Origin: Bugulina stolonifera | Taxonomy: Eukaryota; Bryozoa; Gymnolaemata; Cheilostomatida; Bugulidae | Assembly: GCA_935421135.1 (NCBI GenBank) | Contig: OW285196.1 | Span: forward strand, 6,216,001 to 6,280,000 | Length of the DNA: 64,000 bases | Reading direction: 5' to 3' | Part shown: piece by piece, positions 35,641 to 46,750 of the stretch | Numbering within the stretch: position 1 is the stretch's first letter | Layout of the letters: each line of letters begins with the position of its first letter | Program-made: the position numbers and the translations under genes | Notes under the pieces: model-generated | Told to the model about the DNA's origin: nothing | Seen by the model: the letters and a program-made list of their open reading frames with translations, nothing else | Databases searched by the model: none

Positions 35641-38483
35641 TTGCGCCTAAGTTCTCTAGAATTCACTCTAACCCAAAAACTATCGGGGTATGTATCCTGT
35701 CTAAGGACAATACCTTCTCTACCTATATCACTGGGAGCTTTAACCCACACTTTGTCCCCAATTTTCAAATCCGGTAACCTACTTGCTCTATGTTTCCTAT
35801 CCCATTTGGCATTGGATTTACTTTTGTTATTCAGCTCGATCTCTTCAAATTCGCTGTAATCAACTGGATCACCATGAGGGCACCCCAAGGGGGTTTCTAT
35901 GGGTCGTCCAAACAAGAGTTCTGCAGGTGAAAACCCTGACTCTAACGGAGTAGCTCGATATGCTAACAGAGCCTCTGCCTTGTTTTCTGAGCTGAGCCAC
36001 AACCTTTTAACAGTCCCTACGGCTCGTTCCGCGAGACCGTTCGATTGCGGATACCTAGGGCTACTCGTGGCGTGAGCAAATCCCCAACTATCCGCAAAGG
36101 ACCGGAACTCCACGCAAGCAAAACAGCTACCATTATCGCTCCTAAGTTTCTTAGGAGTTCCCAGTCGTGAAAATATAGATTTCAACTCATTAATAACATT
36201 GCTCGCTGTTTGCGAGTTCAGGAATGCAGTTTCTATCCATTTAGAATAGTAATCAATCACAATCAGATATAACTTTCCCTCAAACATAAATACATCAGTA
36301 CCAAGTTCTACCCATGGTGCTGTAGGTAAGGTTATACCCACAGTTGGTTGGTGTTTTATGGCACTATTCTTTATACAAGTTTCACACGTAGAAATGTAGC
36401 TGTTAATATCACTACTAACACTAGGCCACCAAAATAATTGTCTCGCTCTTCTCTGGCATTTGACTATGCCCTGGTGACCTACATGGCACCTTTCTAAATA
36501 AACTTGTCGTAATACTTTTGGAACATATAACCGTGAGTTACATAAAATCAACCCTCCATATTCGGTCAAACTATCACGGCAGCTATAGAGCCGTCGTAAT
36601 TCCCCATGTAGCGATGTACCATTTCTCGGCCATCCGTTACGCATATATAATATACAGCTACTAGCAATCTCATCTATTTTGATTGCATCTAGTAACTCTT
36701 GTTCTCTGACACTGCCTAAAAGCTTCTCTTCTACGATACTCGCTATGTAGCGTTCCACTAGAGCGCAATTATAAATAGCTTCATCAGTAACCCCTTCTGT
36801 GCAAGGCCTACTTAATGCATCGGCTAAGTACATTTCTCTACCTGGAGTATGAAATATTCTGTATTCAAATCTCATTAGCCTTAGCTTAAATCTCTGTACT
36901 CTCAAAGGTAAATGATACAAATCTTTTTCCCCTAGGAGTGAGACTAATGGCTTATGATCTGTCTCAATCTCAAACTGTCTCCCCATTAAATAGAAATCAA
37001 ATTTCTCGCATGCCCATGTTATAGCTAAAGATTCTTTCTCGATCATCGCATACCTTTTTTCCGCTTCTGTCATTTTGCGAGAAGCATACTCTACTGGTTG
37101 CCAGTCTCCCCTGTCAGTGTTTTGCAACAACACCGCTCCTATCGCTGATTTACTGGCATCTGCTGAAACCCTATGTTTTTTATTCAAGTCGAAAGAACAC
37201 AATACTGGTGTGCTTGACAGCTCTCGTTTTATATTATTAAAAGAGTTCTGCTGATCAATACCCCAATACCACGGACTTTTTCCTCCTATCACATCGTAAA
37301 TGGGAACACTCAATTCAGCGAGCTTTTTACTAAATTTACCTAGGTAGTTAACTACTCCCATAAACCTGCGTGCCTCCTTTTTGTTATTAGGAGGTAACAT
37401 CTCTGAAATAGCTTTAACTTTTTCTGGGTCTGGCTTAATGCCTTCTCCACTGACTACGTGTCCTAGAAATTTTACTGACGAGCATCCAAACTCGCACTTG
37501 CTCTTTTTTAGGGTTACTCCCGCATTTTGAATTCTACTCAACACTTTTTTCAATCTGGACCAATGTTGGTTGGCGTCTTTACCATAGACTAGGACATCGT
37601 CCATCAAACATACTACGCCGTCTAAGCCATGAAGAATTTTTTCCATGGCTCTCTGATAGAACTCAGGTGCAGAGCTAATTCCAAATGGCATTCTCTTAAA
37701 GCAAAACCTACCCCAAGGTGAAATAAAGGTAGTGAGCAGTTTGCACTTCTCATCCAATTTTACTTGCCAAAATCCGCTGTTTGCATCCAATTTGGAAAAC
37801 ATTTTTCCTTCAGATAAACTAGACAACATATCACTAACCCTGGGAAGAGGATAATTTTCCCTTCTAACTCCCTTGTTTAATCTAGTTAAATCTACACACA
37901 TTCTAATTGCTCCATTTGGTTTAGGGGCAATGGTTAAGCCTGAACACCATTCTGTTGGTTGTTCCACCGGTTCAATTACCCCCATCTCTAACATTTTATC
38001 TATTTCAGCCTTTGCTTTTTCTCTAAGACCTGCTGCTATTACCCTAGGTCTCGTTAGATGGTAGGGTTCAACATCCTTTTTCAATTTGACTGAAAATATC
38101 CCAGGCAAAACTCCTAGCCCTTTGAAAAGCTCAGGAAACTTCACAAAGGGATCAAAAGCTTTAGCACACACCGATTCTACTATAGCTAACAAGTTAAGCT
38201 TTCTAATTTCTGAAATACCTAGTAGGTTTCTGTTAGCGCCCTTGACTACTGATATGCAAGTTGAGATAGATTTAAACCTATTCTTGATCTCTACATTCGC
38301 TTCTCCTAGGACTGACAACTTATGACCTCCAGCCCCCATTAAAATTTTAGACTGAGGCTGTAATTTCATACCAATATCCCTAGAAGAGTTATCTGTAAGG
38401 ACTGTTACCTCGGCGCCCGTATCTAGTGTAAATCTTACATTATGACCATTTACTTTTAAGATAGCTCTATATTCCCCGCCTAG
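35541..38483 (-). CDS. pol: Gypsy pol: protease, reverse transcriptase, RNase H, integrase
   Basis: The open frame starts directly after the gag stop. The first ATG is at 38369, but the protease signature LDTGAEVTVL lies upstream of it, so that Met is not the true start. Order: aspartic protease (DTGA); RT (LDANSGFWQVKL, MPFGISSAPEFYQ, and the catalytic LMDD in place of the usual YxDD); RNase H (SADASKSAIGAVLLQ, IEKESLAITWACEKF, TDHKPL); integrase zinc finger (H-x2-H, then CETC); integrase core with D in LGTDVF, D in RSDNGSC and E in NGLAERAVGTVK. The order RT-RNaseH-integrase is that of Ty3/gypsy. It ends at TAG 35543-35541. No stop or frameshift breaks the catalytic domains. Confidence 0.95.
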   Translation of the reverse strand, partial: LGGEYRAILKVNGHNVRFTLDTGAEVTVLTDNSSRDIGMKLQPQSKILMGAGGHKLSVLGEANVEIKNRFKSISTCISVVKGANRNLLGISEIRKLNLLAIVESVCAKAFDPFVKFPELFKGLGVLPGIFSVKLKKDVEPYHLTRPRVIAAGLREKAKAEIDKMLEMGVIEPVEQPTEWCSGLTIAPKPNGAIRMCVDLTRLNKGVRRENYPLPRVSDMLSSLSEGKMFSKLDANSGFWQVKLDEKCKLLTTFISPWGRFCFKRMPFGISSAPEFYQRAMEKILHGLDGVVCLMDDVLVYGKDANQHWSRLKKVLSRIQNAGVTLKKSKCEFGCSSVKFLGHVVSGEGIKPDPEKVKAISEMLPPNNKKEARRFMGVVNYLGKFSKKLAELSVPIYDVIGGKSPWYWGIDQQNSFNNIKRELSSTPVLCSFDLNKKHRVSADASKSAIGAVLLQNTDRGDWQPVEYASRKMTEAEKRYAMIEKESLAITWACEKFDFYLMGRQFEIETDHKPLVSLLGEKDLYHLPLRVQRFKLRLMRFEYRIFHTPGREMYLADALSRPCTEGVTDEAIYNCALVERYIASIVEEKLLGSVREQELLDAIKIDEIASSCILYMRNGWPRNGTSLHGELRRLYSCRDSLTEYGGLILCNSRLYVPKVLRQVYLERCHVGHQGIVKCQRRARQLFWWPSVSSDINSYISTCETCIKNSAIKHQPTVGITLPTAPWVELGTDVFMFEGKLYLIVIDYYSKWIETAFLNSQTASNVINELKSIFSRLGTPKKLRSDNGSCFACVEFRSFADSWGFAHATSSPRYPQSNGLAERAVGTVKRLWLSSENKAEALLAYRATPLESGFSPAELLFGRPIETPLGCPHGDPVDYSEFEEIELNNKSKSNAKWDRKHRASRLPDLKIGDKVWVKAPSDIGREGIVLRQDTYPDSFWVRVNSRELRRNRKHLYLLYRSETGLGSAHQVSLGVKKRKTYLR

Positions 38484-39662
38484 TCATTCATCACTATCAC
38501 TAGAACTGTGTTCCTTAACATGTCTCACGAATTTTACTCTTCGACTAGGACTTCTACTCTCCTCTCGAAGGTATTCTTCCCGGTAAGGAGTAGACCTTCT
38601 TTTATTTCTCTCTCTTGGACTCCTACTCTGTCTCCGATAGTAAGACCTACCATTGTTTTCAGGACTACTGCTATAATTCCTCGGCCAGGGTTTGGATTCC
38701 GCCCTGCAATCTCTAGCCTGATGGCCTTTCCCCTTGCATTTGAAGCAAATAATCCTAGGGCAAAACCTCGCAACATGGTTTTTCTCGTTGCATTCATAAC
38801 ATCTCCCCTGGTCCTTCCTATCTGGAGTAATACTACGCCTGTAACTATCTCTAGAGTTAGACCTAGACCTATGCCTATTCCTCCTATCATTATTTCTACT
38901 ATCTCTATACTCCCTAGGGCTTCTTTCTACCCTATTTATTCTTTTAGCGTAAGCACTACTCTCTACTTTAACTTCCCCCACTGGTTCAGTTTTAATGGTC
39001 AAAGAACTCAGGTCACTATTTAGCTTTGTCACTGACTCCTGTGCAGAAGATCGTGACTTCATAATAGTCTTTAGTTTATCCCAAGTCAAATCTTCCCTAG
39101 CTATAAGCTCTCTACACAAGTTATGATCTCTCAAACCTGTAACTGCTAGTACCAGAGCTAATTCCTTACGAGCCGTTTGTAAGGGTACTTTAGCGGCTTC
39201 AATTTCAGTATTAAAAAATTCTAAACTTCTACTTAAACGTTCGACCCTGTTTAAATAATCCCTAGGATCTTCACTAGCACACTGTTGCACTTTCACAAAA
39301 CTTTGGGTTCTAACGTACAGACTATCTTCTCTCTTATAGTGGTTAACCAAAACCTCCAAAGCTTCATCATACGTAGTATTGACTCCTTCTAACTCCAAAC
39401 CTGTGGACAGTAATGTCTCTCTACCCTCCGAGCCAATAGATTTCAATAATACCAATAATTTACCTTCATCAGTGAATTTTGGAACCAAAGTTTCAACACC
39501 ATTCTCATCTGTAACTTTATTTTTACCCATTTCAAAACTTTTCATTCTAATACATATTTTAAATTCTGTGAGCCATCTGTTCCATGACCCTGAAACATCT
39601 TGTGGATCAATGCGAAGCTCAGGAAATCCCGAATAACTAAACCCAGTCGCCATTGTTTGCAA
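38484..39662 (-). CDS. gag: Gypsy gag (392 aa, two CCHC zinc knuckles)
   Basis: ATG at 39662 lies about 270 bases after the primer-binding site. The N-terminal two thirds resembles a Ty3-type capsid: WNRWLTEFKICIRM near the start and YLNRVERLSRSLEFF in the middle. The C-terminal third has an Arg/Ser-rich stretch and two canonical C-x2-C-x4-H-x4-C knuckles (CYECNEKNHVARFC and CFKCKGKGHQARDC). It ends DSDSDE-stop-like at TGA 38486-38484. The frame does not change into pol: the next codons continue the same frame, so Pol is most simply made by reading through this stop. Its product would be the structural protein of the virus-like particle. Confidence 0.93.
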   Translation of the reverse strand: MQTMATGFSYSGFPELRIDPQDVSGSWNRWLTEFKICIRMKSFEMGKNKVTDENGVETLVPKFTDEGKLLVLLKSIGSEGRETLLSTGLELEGVNTTYDEALEVLVNHYKREDSLYVRTQSFVKVQQCASEDPRDYLNRVERLSRSLEFFNTEIEAAKVPLQTARKELALVLAVTGLRDHNLCRELIAREDLTWDKLKTIMKSRSSAQESVTKLNSDLSSLTIKTEPVGEVKVESSAYAKRINRVERSPREYRDSRNNDRRNRHRSRSNSRDSYRRSITPDRKDQGRCYECNEKNHVARFCPRIICFKCKGKGHQARDCRAESKPWPRNYSSSPENNGRSYYRRQSRSPRERNKRRSTPYREEYLREESRSPSRRVKFVRHVKEHSSSDSDE

Positions 39663-39934
39663 TTTATTTTAATTTTAAAGTATCTCCTTATTTTCTCTCT
39701 TTTAATAAATAATTAAGTTAGTATAAGTATACAACCTCACTCCTCTTCTCTCTCCTCTATAATCTAATGATAATCTCTCTGAAACTCACTGTTCCCAATA
39801 ACTATTAATAACAACAATAAATAATGAAAATCTCTCTCTCTGTCCTCTCCTCTCTCTCCTCCTCTGTTGATCGCCTCTCTCCTCGAAAAAGTCTATCCAG
39901 TAGAACAGTATATCTATAACTTGAAAACACTGCT
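39663..39934 (-). other. Gypsy 5' leader between primer-binding site and gag
   Basis: About 270 bases, very rich in GA in element sense (ctctctcctc on the + strand). It would hold packaging and dimerisation signals, none of which I can identify. Confidence 0.6.
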
Positions 39935-39952
39935 ACCCCACCCGTGGTACCA
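39935..39952 (-). promoter_or_regulatory. Primer-binding site, tRNA-Leu-like
   Basis: Directly after the 5' LTR the element-sense sequence is TGGTACCACGGGTGGGGT, which starts with the TGG that pairs with the CCA end of a tRNA. From memory it fits the acceptor and T-arm of a leucine tRNA (ending CCCCACxCxTGGTACCA) with about two differences. The tRNA identity is inference; the site's position and TGG are seen. Confidence 0.75.
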
Positions 39953-40151
39953 TGTCAAGTCAAGATATAATATAATATGGATAGCTTTAACAACACGTCT
40001 AGACTCACCAGTAGTATGAATCGAAGTGCCGTGTGTTCGCTCCTGTATTCTATGCCTCAGTCTCGTATCTCGATCCTATTGGCTAGCGCTTGTCTCTGTA
40101 TCCTATAGGCGGCTTCGTCATATGCGTTGACCTCTAGACTATAATCCCACA
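39953..40151 (-). repeat. 5' LTR of the gypsy element
   Basis: 199 bases, unusually short for a gypsy LTR. In element sense it begins TGTGGGATTATAG and ends CTTGACTTGACA. It appears identical to the 3' LTR. I see no obvious TATA box apart from the AT-rich tatattatatcttgac stretch near its end. Confidence 0.93.
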
Positions 40152-40204
40152 TCATGGCCGTAACTATCTAGGCGGCTCAGGCGGCCCTAGCCGCCTGAAC
40201 TTTT

Positions 40205-43000
40205 TGTTAAAAGAAGAAAAAATTAAGCTAATATCGGAAGGCATAGTTACCGTGCCCCACATGATATAAACATACTCTAATGAAAATGATGCTGCTATGT
40301 GTATCATTACATTAATGGCTAATTTTTGCGTGAAGCCACTGCTGATTTGATAGCGTAATTGGTAGAGTGCTTGGTCTTCATGCATAGAGACACGGAGTTC
40401 GAATCCCACTGAGGGATAATTTTTTTCATTTTAGTAATTCACTGGGTGTAACTAAAACACCGTCTACACCGTCTCCAGAAAAACGCCGTCTACTTCCGGT
40501 TTAAAGAAATAATACTTTTGTGACGAAAGATCTTTGGAGTTGTCTTTTCTTTTGACTCAAATTGTAAAAGAAGACAACTTTTACCCGCTTCTCTAATAAT
40601 TTGCAATGAAAGTCTTGCTATAAATTCTTGTGATGCTTTGGCAATAAAAATGTCAGTTTGGCTGCTGTTTTGCTGCTTCATAATGTTATACATGTATGTG
40701 CAATGCTGTAATGATTACTTTTGCTTGGCTTTACACAGGTTATAGCTATCTTTGAACCAATTAATGATCACAATCATGTGAAGTTTTCTTCTGTTCTTGC
40801 TAGAAACAAGTTGGAGAAGGCAACTTCACACTAGGAAGTAGATTATTATTAACCTGACTGGTAAGATTATCTCTATAATATTTAGTTAGTGTTTAATTAT
40901 CATTTTAAATTGTAGAAATTGCTGTGCAAAGCAAGCTGAGTCTGTTTGAAGGAGGCGTGATGGCGGTAATGCCAGTTTATCATACCAATAGTGCTGACAA
41001 TTATTATTGAAGAGGTCTTGTACATTTTACCTAGCTTTTTGCATGTTATAGCTCTCTCTGATTTGTGATTATACCGTCAAGTTTTCTTTTTTTCTTGGTA
41101 ACTAGATGGGAAGGAAACTCTATTGCATAAAGTGGTCTAGGGAAAATTATACCAAAATTGAATAAATTTACTTTTTCTTTGTAGCAGTCAATTATAATTG
41201 TATTACATTTCACACAGCCACGCTGCATGTACACTGCCATTATTTTATAGCACACAATCTTGCAAACAAATTGCAACAAAATGTTAAATTGTCCACTCTT
41301 GTGCACAAATAGCAGGAGAGTATAACTTCTGACCAGACTTGATGGGTTGAATAAACAGGTTAGTACTAATTTAGTTATATAACAATAATACTTTATGCAA
41401 TCATTGCAGTATTTCTCATAAACCAATGTTTCACAACGTGTGATGTCTTGTTGTACATATACATGTAGATATTAAGATTTCTTTGCATGGTATGCATTGT
41501 TATAGGTGTAGGTTATCTAATTAGCAGAGTCAGTAGGGTCCTATCTACGTTATACCTTGTCCAGGGTTCAGATCAGTGGGATAGATGGGAATTGAGGTGT
41601 TCCTCTGGAGTCCAAGAAACTGTTTGGTTTGCCAAATATTCTGCCATTTGTTACAGCTGAGAAAACCCTTGAGTAATGTGTTAGGTGGGTGCAATTCCCA
41701 CGGGGTAGTATCAGACCTCCTGGTAGTCACTAACACTAATGTCGCCATAGTAAACAGGAATTGTCGATTGTAAAGTAGTAGTCAAAAATTATTATGGTGG
41801 CATGTTTATCTGTAATGTACATTTATGTCGATGTATCTTTGTTGCAAATTTAATGTTTGAATCAACTATATTTGGTTCAGCTCTAACCTTGGGTAACAAA
41901 CTGGATAGTAGCTGGTAACTGGTAACAAACTGCTGGATATAGGAAAATGGGGACATTCGGTGCTGATGCTAACATAGAGTTTGGGCTCCGTAGGAGTTGC
42001 ACCTACTCAGCACAGGTCTGTCCAAATTAAGCGAAGCTTTGCCTCCTTTGTACTTTCGGAAGGAATAATTATACTGTATATTTATGGTATAGTGGTAATG
42101 CGGCAAAAGTACATATTGTAGCAATATTATGTTGTTCTGCAACAAATGCCTGTGCACATGTCTCTAGGTATGTACAAAATACTATGACCACAGCTGTAGG
42201 GAGCACAAAGTACAACTCAAGGTTTCGCCTTACCTACCTGTAGATTTCTAATTTGAGTACCAATTTATTTTATAAGTTGTCATCAATCTCATGCAACCCT
42301 GTTAGGCTTCACACCTTCTTGAAACAGACTTGCTTTGTACAACAAATCCTGCAATCTGAAATCATAATATTAGCACTAAATTAATATCATAGACAATCTT
42401 ATCAGTCAGGCTACTAATAATCTACTTCCTAGTGTGAAGTTGCCTTCTCCAACTTGTTTCTAGCAGGAAGAGAAGAAAACTTCACATGATTGTGATCATT
42501 AATTGGTTCAAAAAGAGTTATAGCCTGTGTAAAGCCTTGTAGCGTATAATGTACAATATTATATAATGCAGCATTATACATAATTATACAATTATAAAAC
42601 ATTGCAATATACTAGCAGTAAAACAGCAGATAAACTGGCATTTTAATCGCCATCACAATTCATTGTTGAAGAAAGCAAGTTGAGGTTGTCTTCTTTTAAA
42701 ATTTAAGTCGAAGAAAAGACAACTCCAAAGATTTCTCGCCACCAAAATATTATTTCTTTAAACCGGAAGCAGACGGTGTTTTTTCTGGAGACGGTGTAGA
42801 CGGCGTAGACGGTGTTTTAGTTACACCGTAATTCACTCAATTTGTTAGCTATACAATGACAATACTAATCTCATCTGTAAGATAGGATCACTGCATGTGT
42901 AATTCTGTATTCAACAATAGGAAATGCCCTAAGATTGCATGCACAGTGTGCCCACCCACCTCATTTGTTCCACTTCTAACACTGTTCTTCAGGGTTTGGG
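40205..43000 (+). mobile_element. tRNA-derived SINE-like repeat (family B), split by a foldback element
   Basis: The left part, 40205-40443, has an A-box-like tagcgtaattggtagagtgc and a B-box-like gagttcgaatccc (40345-40415), then a T run. The right part, 42838-43000, continues with ttgttagctatacaatgaca and gattgcatgcacagtgt. Joined across the insertion, the two parts match the intact copy at 24820-25140 in order. The 5' limit is approximate. Confidence 0.75.
40444..42828. mobile_element. 2.4-kb foldback (Mutator-like?) element with ~430-bp inverted termini
   Basis: The ends read ggtgtaactaaaacaccgtc and its reverse complement. Similarity between the arms extends from 40444 to about 40874 and from about 42393 to 42828 with scattered differences. 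A 9-base repeat, taattcact, flanks it (40435-40443 and 42829-42837). Long inverted termini with a 9-base duplication fit the Mutator-like group; that assignment is inference. The interior (40875-42392) has no recognisable transposase, so this copy is non-autonomous. Confidence 0.88.
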
Positions 43001-43099
43001 AACCCTAGAATACCACTCTCCATCTCTATCCATCAACTAAATTTGCACTATTTCCCGTCTTATTAATGTGTGTACATCTTTAGGCCTAAGTCATGTAAT

Positions 43100-44521
43100 C
43101 ATACTTGCCAAGTGTCCCGGGTTTTTCGGGACACCCCCGGGATTTGAAAATTGCCCCTACACTGTCCCAATGTCCTGATTTATACCCCGGGAATTAGAAA
43201 ATTGCTGCTCCAAAAAATTTTATTTATTATTTCCTTTGGATTTTCCAAAGCATTGACTGAAAAAGGGTTGAGCGTCGCAAATCCTGGGGAATTTTGCTAT
43301 ATAAAATATGCTACACACCGTTTATTTTTGAAGTAGTTCGATGTCTAGTGACTGTCGTGTCTATGCTAATTGCCACTGGTGATAGCCCAAACTCTGACTA
43401 ATTCCTAAGCTATATTGGTGGTGTACTAGAGCCTCCCCAACAGTGGATAGCTATTTTATATAAACGCTCTAATGTCAATGACGACCACCGCGCGAATGCA
43501 AATTCACTCATTGATATTATAATTATTATTATTTGCTTGTACAAACAATGTTTCCATTATTTGTCTATTGGATGTTAATTTAGCTGTTAAGCCAAACAAT
43601 TCTCACAGTACAAACAAGCAAAAGACTCGGCAATTTTCAAATTTAAAATCAATGGGTCAAATTCATTTATTTTATTTCTAAAAGTAAATTAGGTTTTTAA
43701 TATCAATATTTTATTAAATTTAAATTATCATTATCATAATCATTATGATAATGATAATTTAAATTTAATAAAATATTGATATATTGATATATATTATGCA
43801 GAAAGCATAATCATTATGATAAGTTATCATAATGATTATGCCTTCTGCACCCTCTAGTATTACTGATGGTGGTACCAATGACATAGCCAGGCACACCCTG
43901 ACCCAGAAGCATATCAAAGCTGTTGTCTGAAAGCTGTCACGTCATCTAAAAGCTTAGAAGATTTGCTTATTCTCAATGATTCTGAAGTTCAAAAGACAGG
44001 CTTACATTATGATTACAGTTGTTGATATAATAATTATAAACTTAACTTATGAAAATACTGAATTATTATTATAATTATTATAATTCAGTGTTTTCATAAA
44101 TAAAGCTATTTATATGTTTATAATTTAATAAAATGAAACAAAAATTTAGTTTCTAATAAATTTTTATGTTGTAGCAAGTTTTATAGGTCTTCTTTAGATA
44201 ATCCAACTTGAAGCACTCTTTGCAATTTCATTCCTATTTTAATTCTTCCCACCATTTTAAAACCATTCCAATATGCACGTAATATGAACATATTTTTGAC
44301 CACTAGAGCAGCATACAAATATGAGTGAAATTGTCCTAACTACTGTCAGTTTAGTGGCTAACAAAAAATATTTTGAATGCGGGAGGGTGCTCCTCTGCCC
44401 CTCCCGCACCCTTTCTGGCAGCCCACTACGCGGGCTGGCATGGCCTGCGGCCATGTCGTCCGTCCTCCCACTGGTCCGCGCATGTGTCCAGATTTTTTAC
44501 CCAGGTTACTTGGCAAGTATG
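43100..44521. mobile_element. Non-autonomous hAT-type DNA transposon, 8-bp TSD
   Basis: The termini catacttgccaagt at the left and acttggcaagtatg at the right are inverted repeats of 14 bases, with weaker similarity further in (cccgggt/acccagg). The perfect 8-base duplication catgtaat flanks it (43092-43099 and 44522-44529). The interior holds AT-rich palindromes and a GC-rich stretch near 44390-44480 but no transposase. Confidence 0.9.
43700..43860. repeat. Two adjacent AT-rich palindromes inside the hAT-type element
   Basis: The first (about 43704-43789) has arms of about 41 bases built from atcaatattttattaaattt and aaattatcattatcataat meeting their reverse complement. The second (about 43798-43856) has gcagaaagcataatcattat with its complement. 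A smaller one (about 44048-44098) has tgaaaatactgaatta arms. Confidence 0.85.
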
Positions 44522-45911
44522 CATGTAATGATGTAAAGGACTACAATGGTACGTCATGGCCAAGCCAAACAGAGAAGCACTATTTTGCAGTATACTAATT
44601 TGAAGTTTACTATTTGCAGATTACTATGCAACATTTTGTACTTTTGTACCATCACGTATAGCTCAAATATGCATCAAAATGGCTGTTTTTGTGTGAATTT
44701 TCAAAAATTTTCTTGTGGGAGGTGCCCCACCCTCCTTCCCCCATCCCACACACACCCTCCCCGCAGCGCTACTGTTAGCCAGTCCAATTTTGGTTGCCTC
44801 AACTTTTTCAAGAAAGTTACCCCCCTGGTACTGTATACCAAGGAGTAAAAGGGGAGGGAAACTTTGTGTCAAGATTTCGAGAGCTATTAAAAGATATTAA
44901 AATTAACACAAAGATTCCAAGCTAACTATTTTAATCCAAATAATCAATAAACATACTAAGCTTTCAATTAGCCCAATACAAACCACTTCAAAGCCTCTTC
45001 AATTAAAGTTGTTATTGTATAAAGTTCATATTCCGTTAAAAGTTTGCGCTCGGAACACATGTCTACGCTTTATATGGTGTAACAACTGTGATCAACCCAC
45101 CATAATTTATTTACATGTAGAGCCAAACTTGCCGAAGCTGGTAGGCTATAATTAAAAATAAAATCTTAACTATTTCATAATAAATGAATTATAATAAAGT
45201 TAAGACTCTGGGAAAACACGCTAAATTTGTGTGACACTTTGGTTTTGCAGACTAGTATATAAGCAGCTGTTTTGTACTATGCTAGTCAGTTGTTTACTAG
45301 TTCTTATCTAGTTACTACCCACTTGTTATTTTGTTGGATCTTCAAATATACTCATTCTATGCTACCAAAGACAGGACTTATATTGGACTAGTTAGGAACC
45401 AAGGGCGTTTCTAGCTATTGTCGCAGGAGTCGTGCGACCCCCCTTTGCACTAACCAAAAGTCAAAACGGATTATGTACTACATTGTATTTAGCCTTGTTG
45501 GTTGTCAGGGCAACCAGCAATAGCCTGTGTGCACCGTCTAAAATGGAAAGTTGTGTCACCCACGATACCTATTTAGTATACCAAATCTTTGCTAACTTGA
45601 TCCTTCTCTCAATCATTGTGAGTAGCATAGAAAAAACTACCATTCTTCGTTTGGATTGAGAGTTTTATGACAAATTTGCTGCCACTACTATTCTACTTGA
45701 CTTTTTGAAGTGAGAATGCAACATTTTGTGTCCATATAATATATAACTGACTGGTGACTTTTATTGTAGTAGAAGTAGTCTAATACTACTGATAATAAAA
45801 TAATATAATCAATAATTAATAATTATAATTTAAATTTTAATTTGATAAATATAAATAAATAATATCAATGTAGACAATTACTGAATTAGTAATAATTGTT
45901 TATAATTATAA

Positions 45912-46167
45912 TATAATTAGTAATTTTTGTTGTCTTTTTATCGCTTTAATTACACAATTTGCTTATTAGTTTACTAGCAAAAGCTGTGCAACAACTAAAA
46001 TAATACAGTATGAATATTTATTAATTTAATATTATTATTAATAATAATATTAAATTAATAAATATTCATATTGTATTATTTTAGTTGTTGTACAGCTCAT
46101 GCTAGTAAACCAATAAGCAAATTGTGTAATTGAAGCGATAAAAAAACAACAAAAGTTACTAATTATA
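45912..46167. repeat. AT-rich foldback (MITE-like), ~125-bp arms
   Basis: The left arm runs from ataattagtaatttttgttg through gcttattagtttactagc to ttaatttaatattattatt. The right arm is its reverse complement with few differences, with almost no loop at about 46042. It would fold into a nearly perfect hairpin of about 125 base pairs. Confidence 0.9.
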
Positions 46168-46624
46168 ATTAAATTAAAAATAGCTATTTATTTTATTGTA
46201 TTGTTTATTGATGTTAATAATAATAGTAATAATAAATTTTAAAAACATCTTTTATTATAATAAAAATAATAATATATAATAAGTAAACTAAAACTACTAC
46301 TAACTGTCACTGTGGTGACCCTTATGTATATTCATCACAACCTAAGAACTCAGGGAAAAGATAAGTATTGATGTTAGCCTTAGATTAACGACTGACTTTG
46401 TACGCTTCTCTATAGTAACGTAATAAAGCTGTGCTATGATATAATCTACTAGTGCTCAGGCAGAGAGAAAATCTGAAGATAAAATAAATAGAAATAATAT
46501 TGGCTTCTATTATAGATAATATACTAGCATTTTCATAATTTTTTTCATTGATTTGATGGTAAGTGGATGTAGACTAACCTTAGGGATAATCCTTATCTGT
46601 TATTAAAGCCCTCAAGGCTTGTTT

Positions 46625-46750
46625 AGTGAAGGGTAGGTGGTATCGAAGGTAGGGTAGGTGGTATCGAAGGTAGGGTAGGTGGTTTCGTATGGGTAGGGCA
46701 GAGTAGGCAGTTTTGTGGGTAGGGTAGGGGTAGGTGGTTTCGCTACACCC
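46625..46750. repeat. 22-bp gtagggtaggtggt repeat
   Basis: Five or six degenerate copies of a unit containing gtagggtaggtggt(a/t)tcg. No gene; nested within the hAT-like element. Confidence 0.8.

Larger units (their letters stand above)
33536..40151 (-). mobile_element. Full-length Ty3/gypsy LTR retrotransposon
   Basis: The element is 6616 bases. Its two 199-base LTRs (33536-33734 and 39953-40151) appear identical on reading and, in element sense, start TGTGGG and end TTGACA. A 5-base duplication, tcatg, flanks it (33531-33535 and 40152-40156). Order in element sense: LTR, primer-binding site, gag, a UGA codon, protease-RT-RNaseH-integrase, a short C-terminal frame, a zinc-knuckle ORF, polypurine tract, LTR. 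Identical LTRs and open frames argue for a recent insertion. It lies 0.5 kb beyond the last exon of the EGF/MAM gene, in the opposite orientation. Confidence 0.96.

Noticed and set aside
37591..37626. LMDD in place of YxDD as a sign of an inactive reverse transcriptase
   Set aside because: Both catalytic aspartates are present, and the first position of the motif varies among gypsy elements. All other motifs are intact.
40345..40415. Functional tRNA gene
   Set aside because: The A- and B-box-like sequences are there, but no cloverleaf with a paired acceptor stem can be drawn, and the same sequence recurs as part of a longer dispersed repeat.
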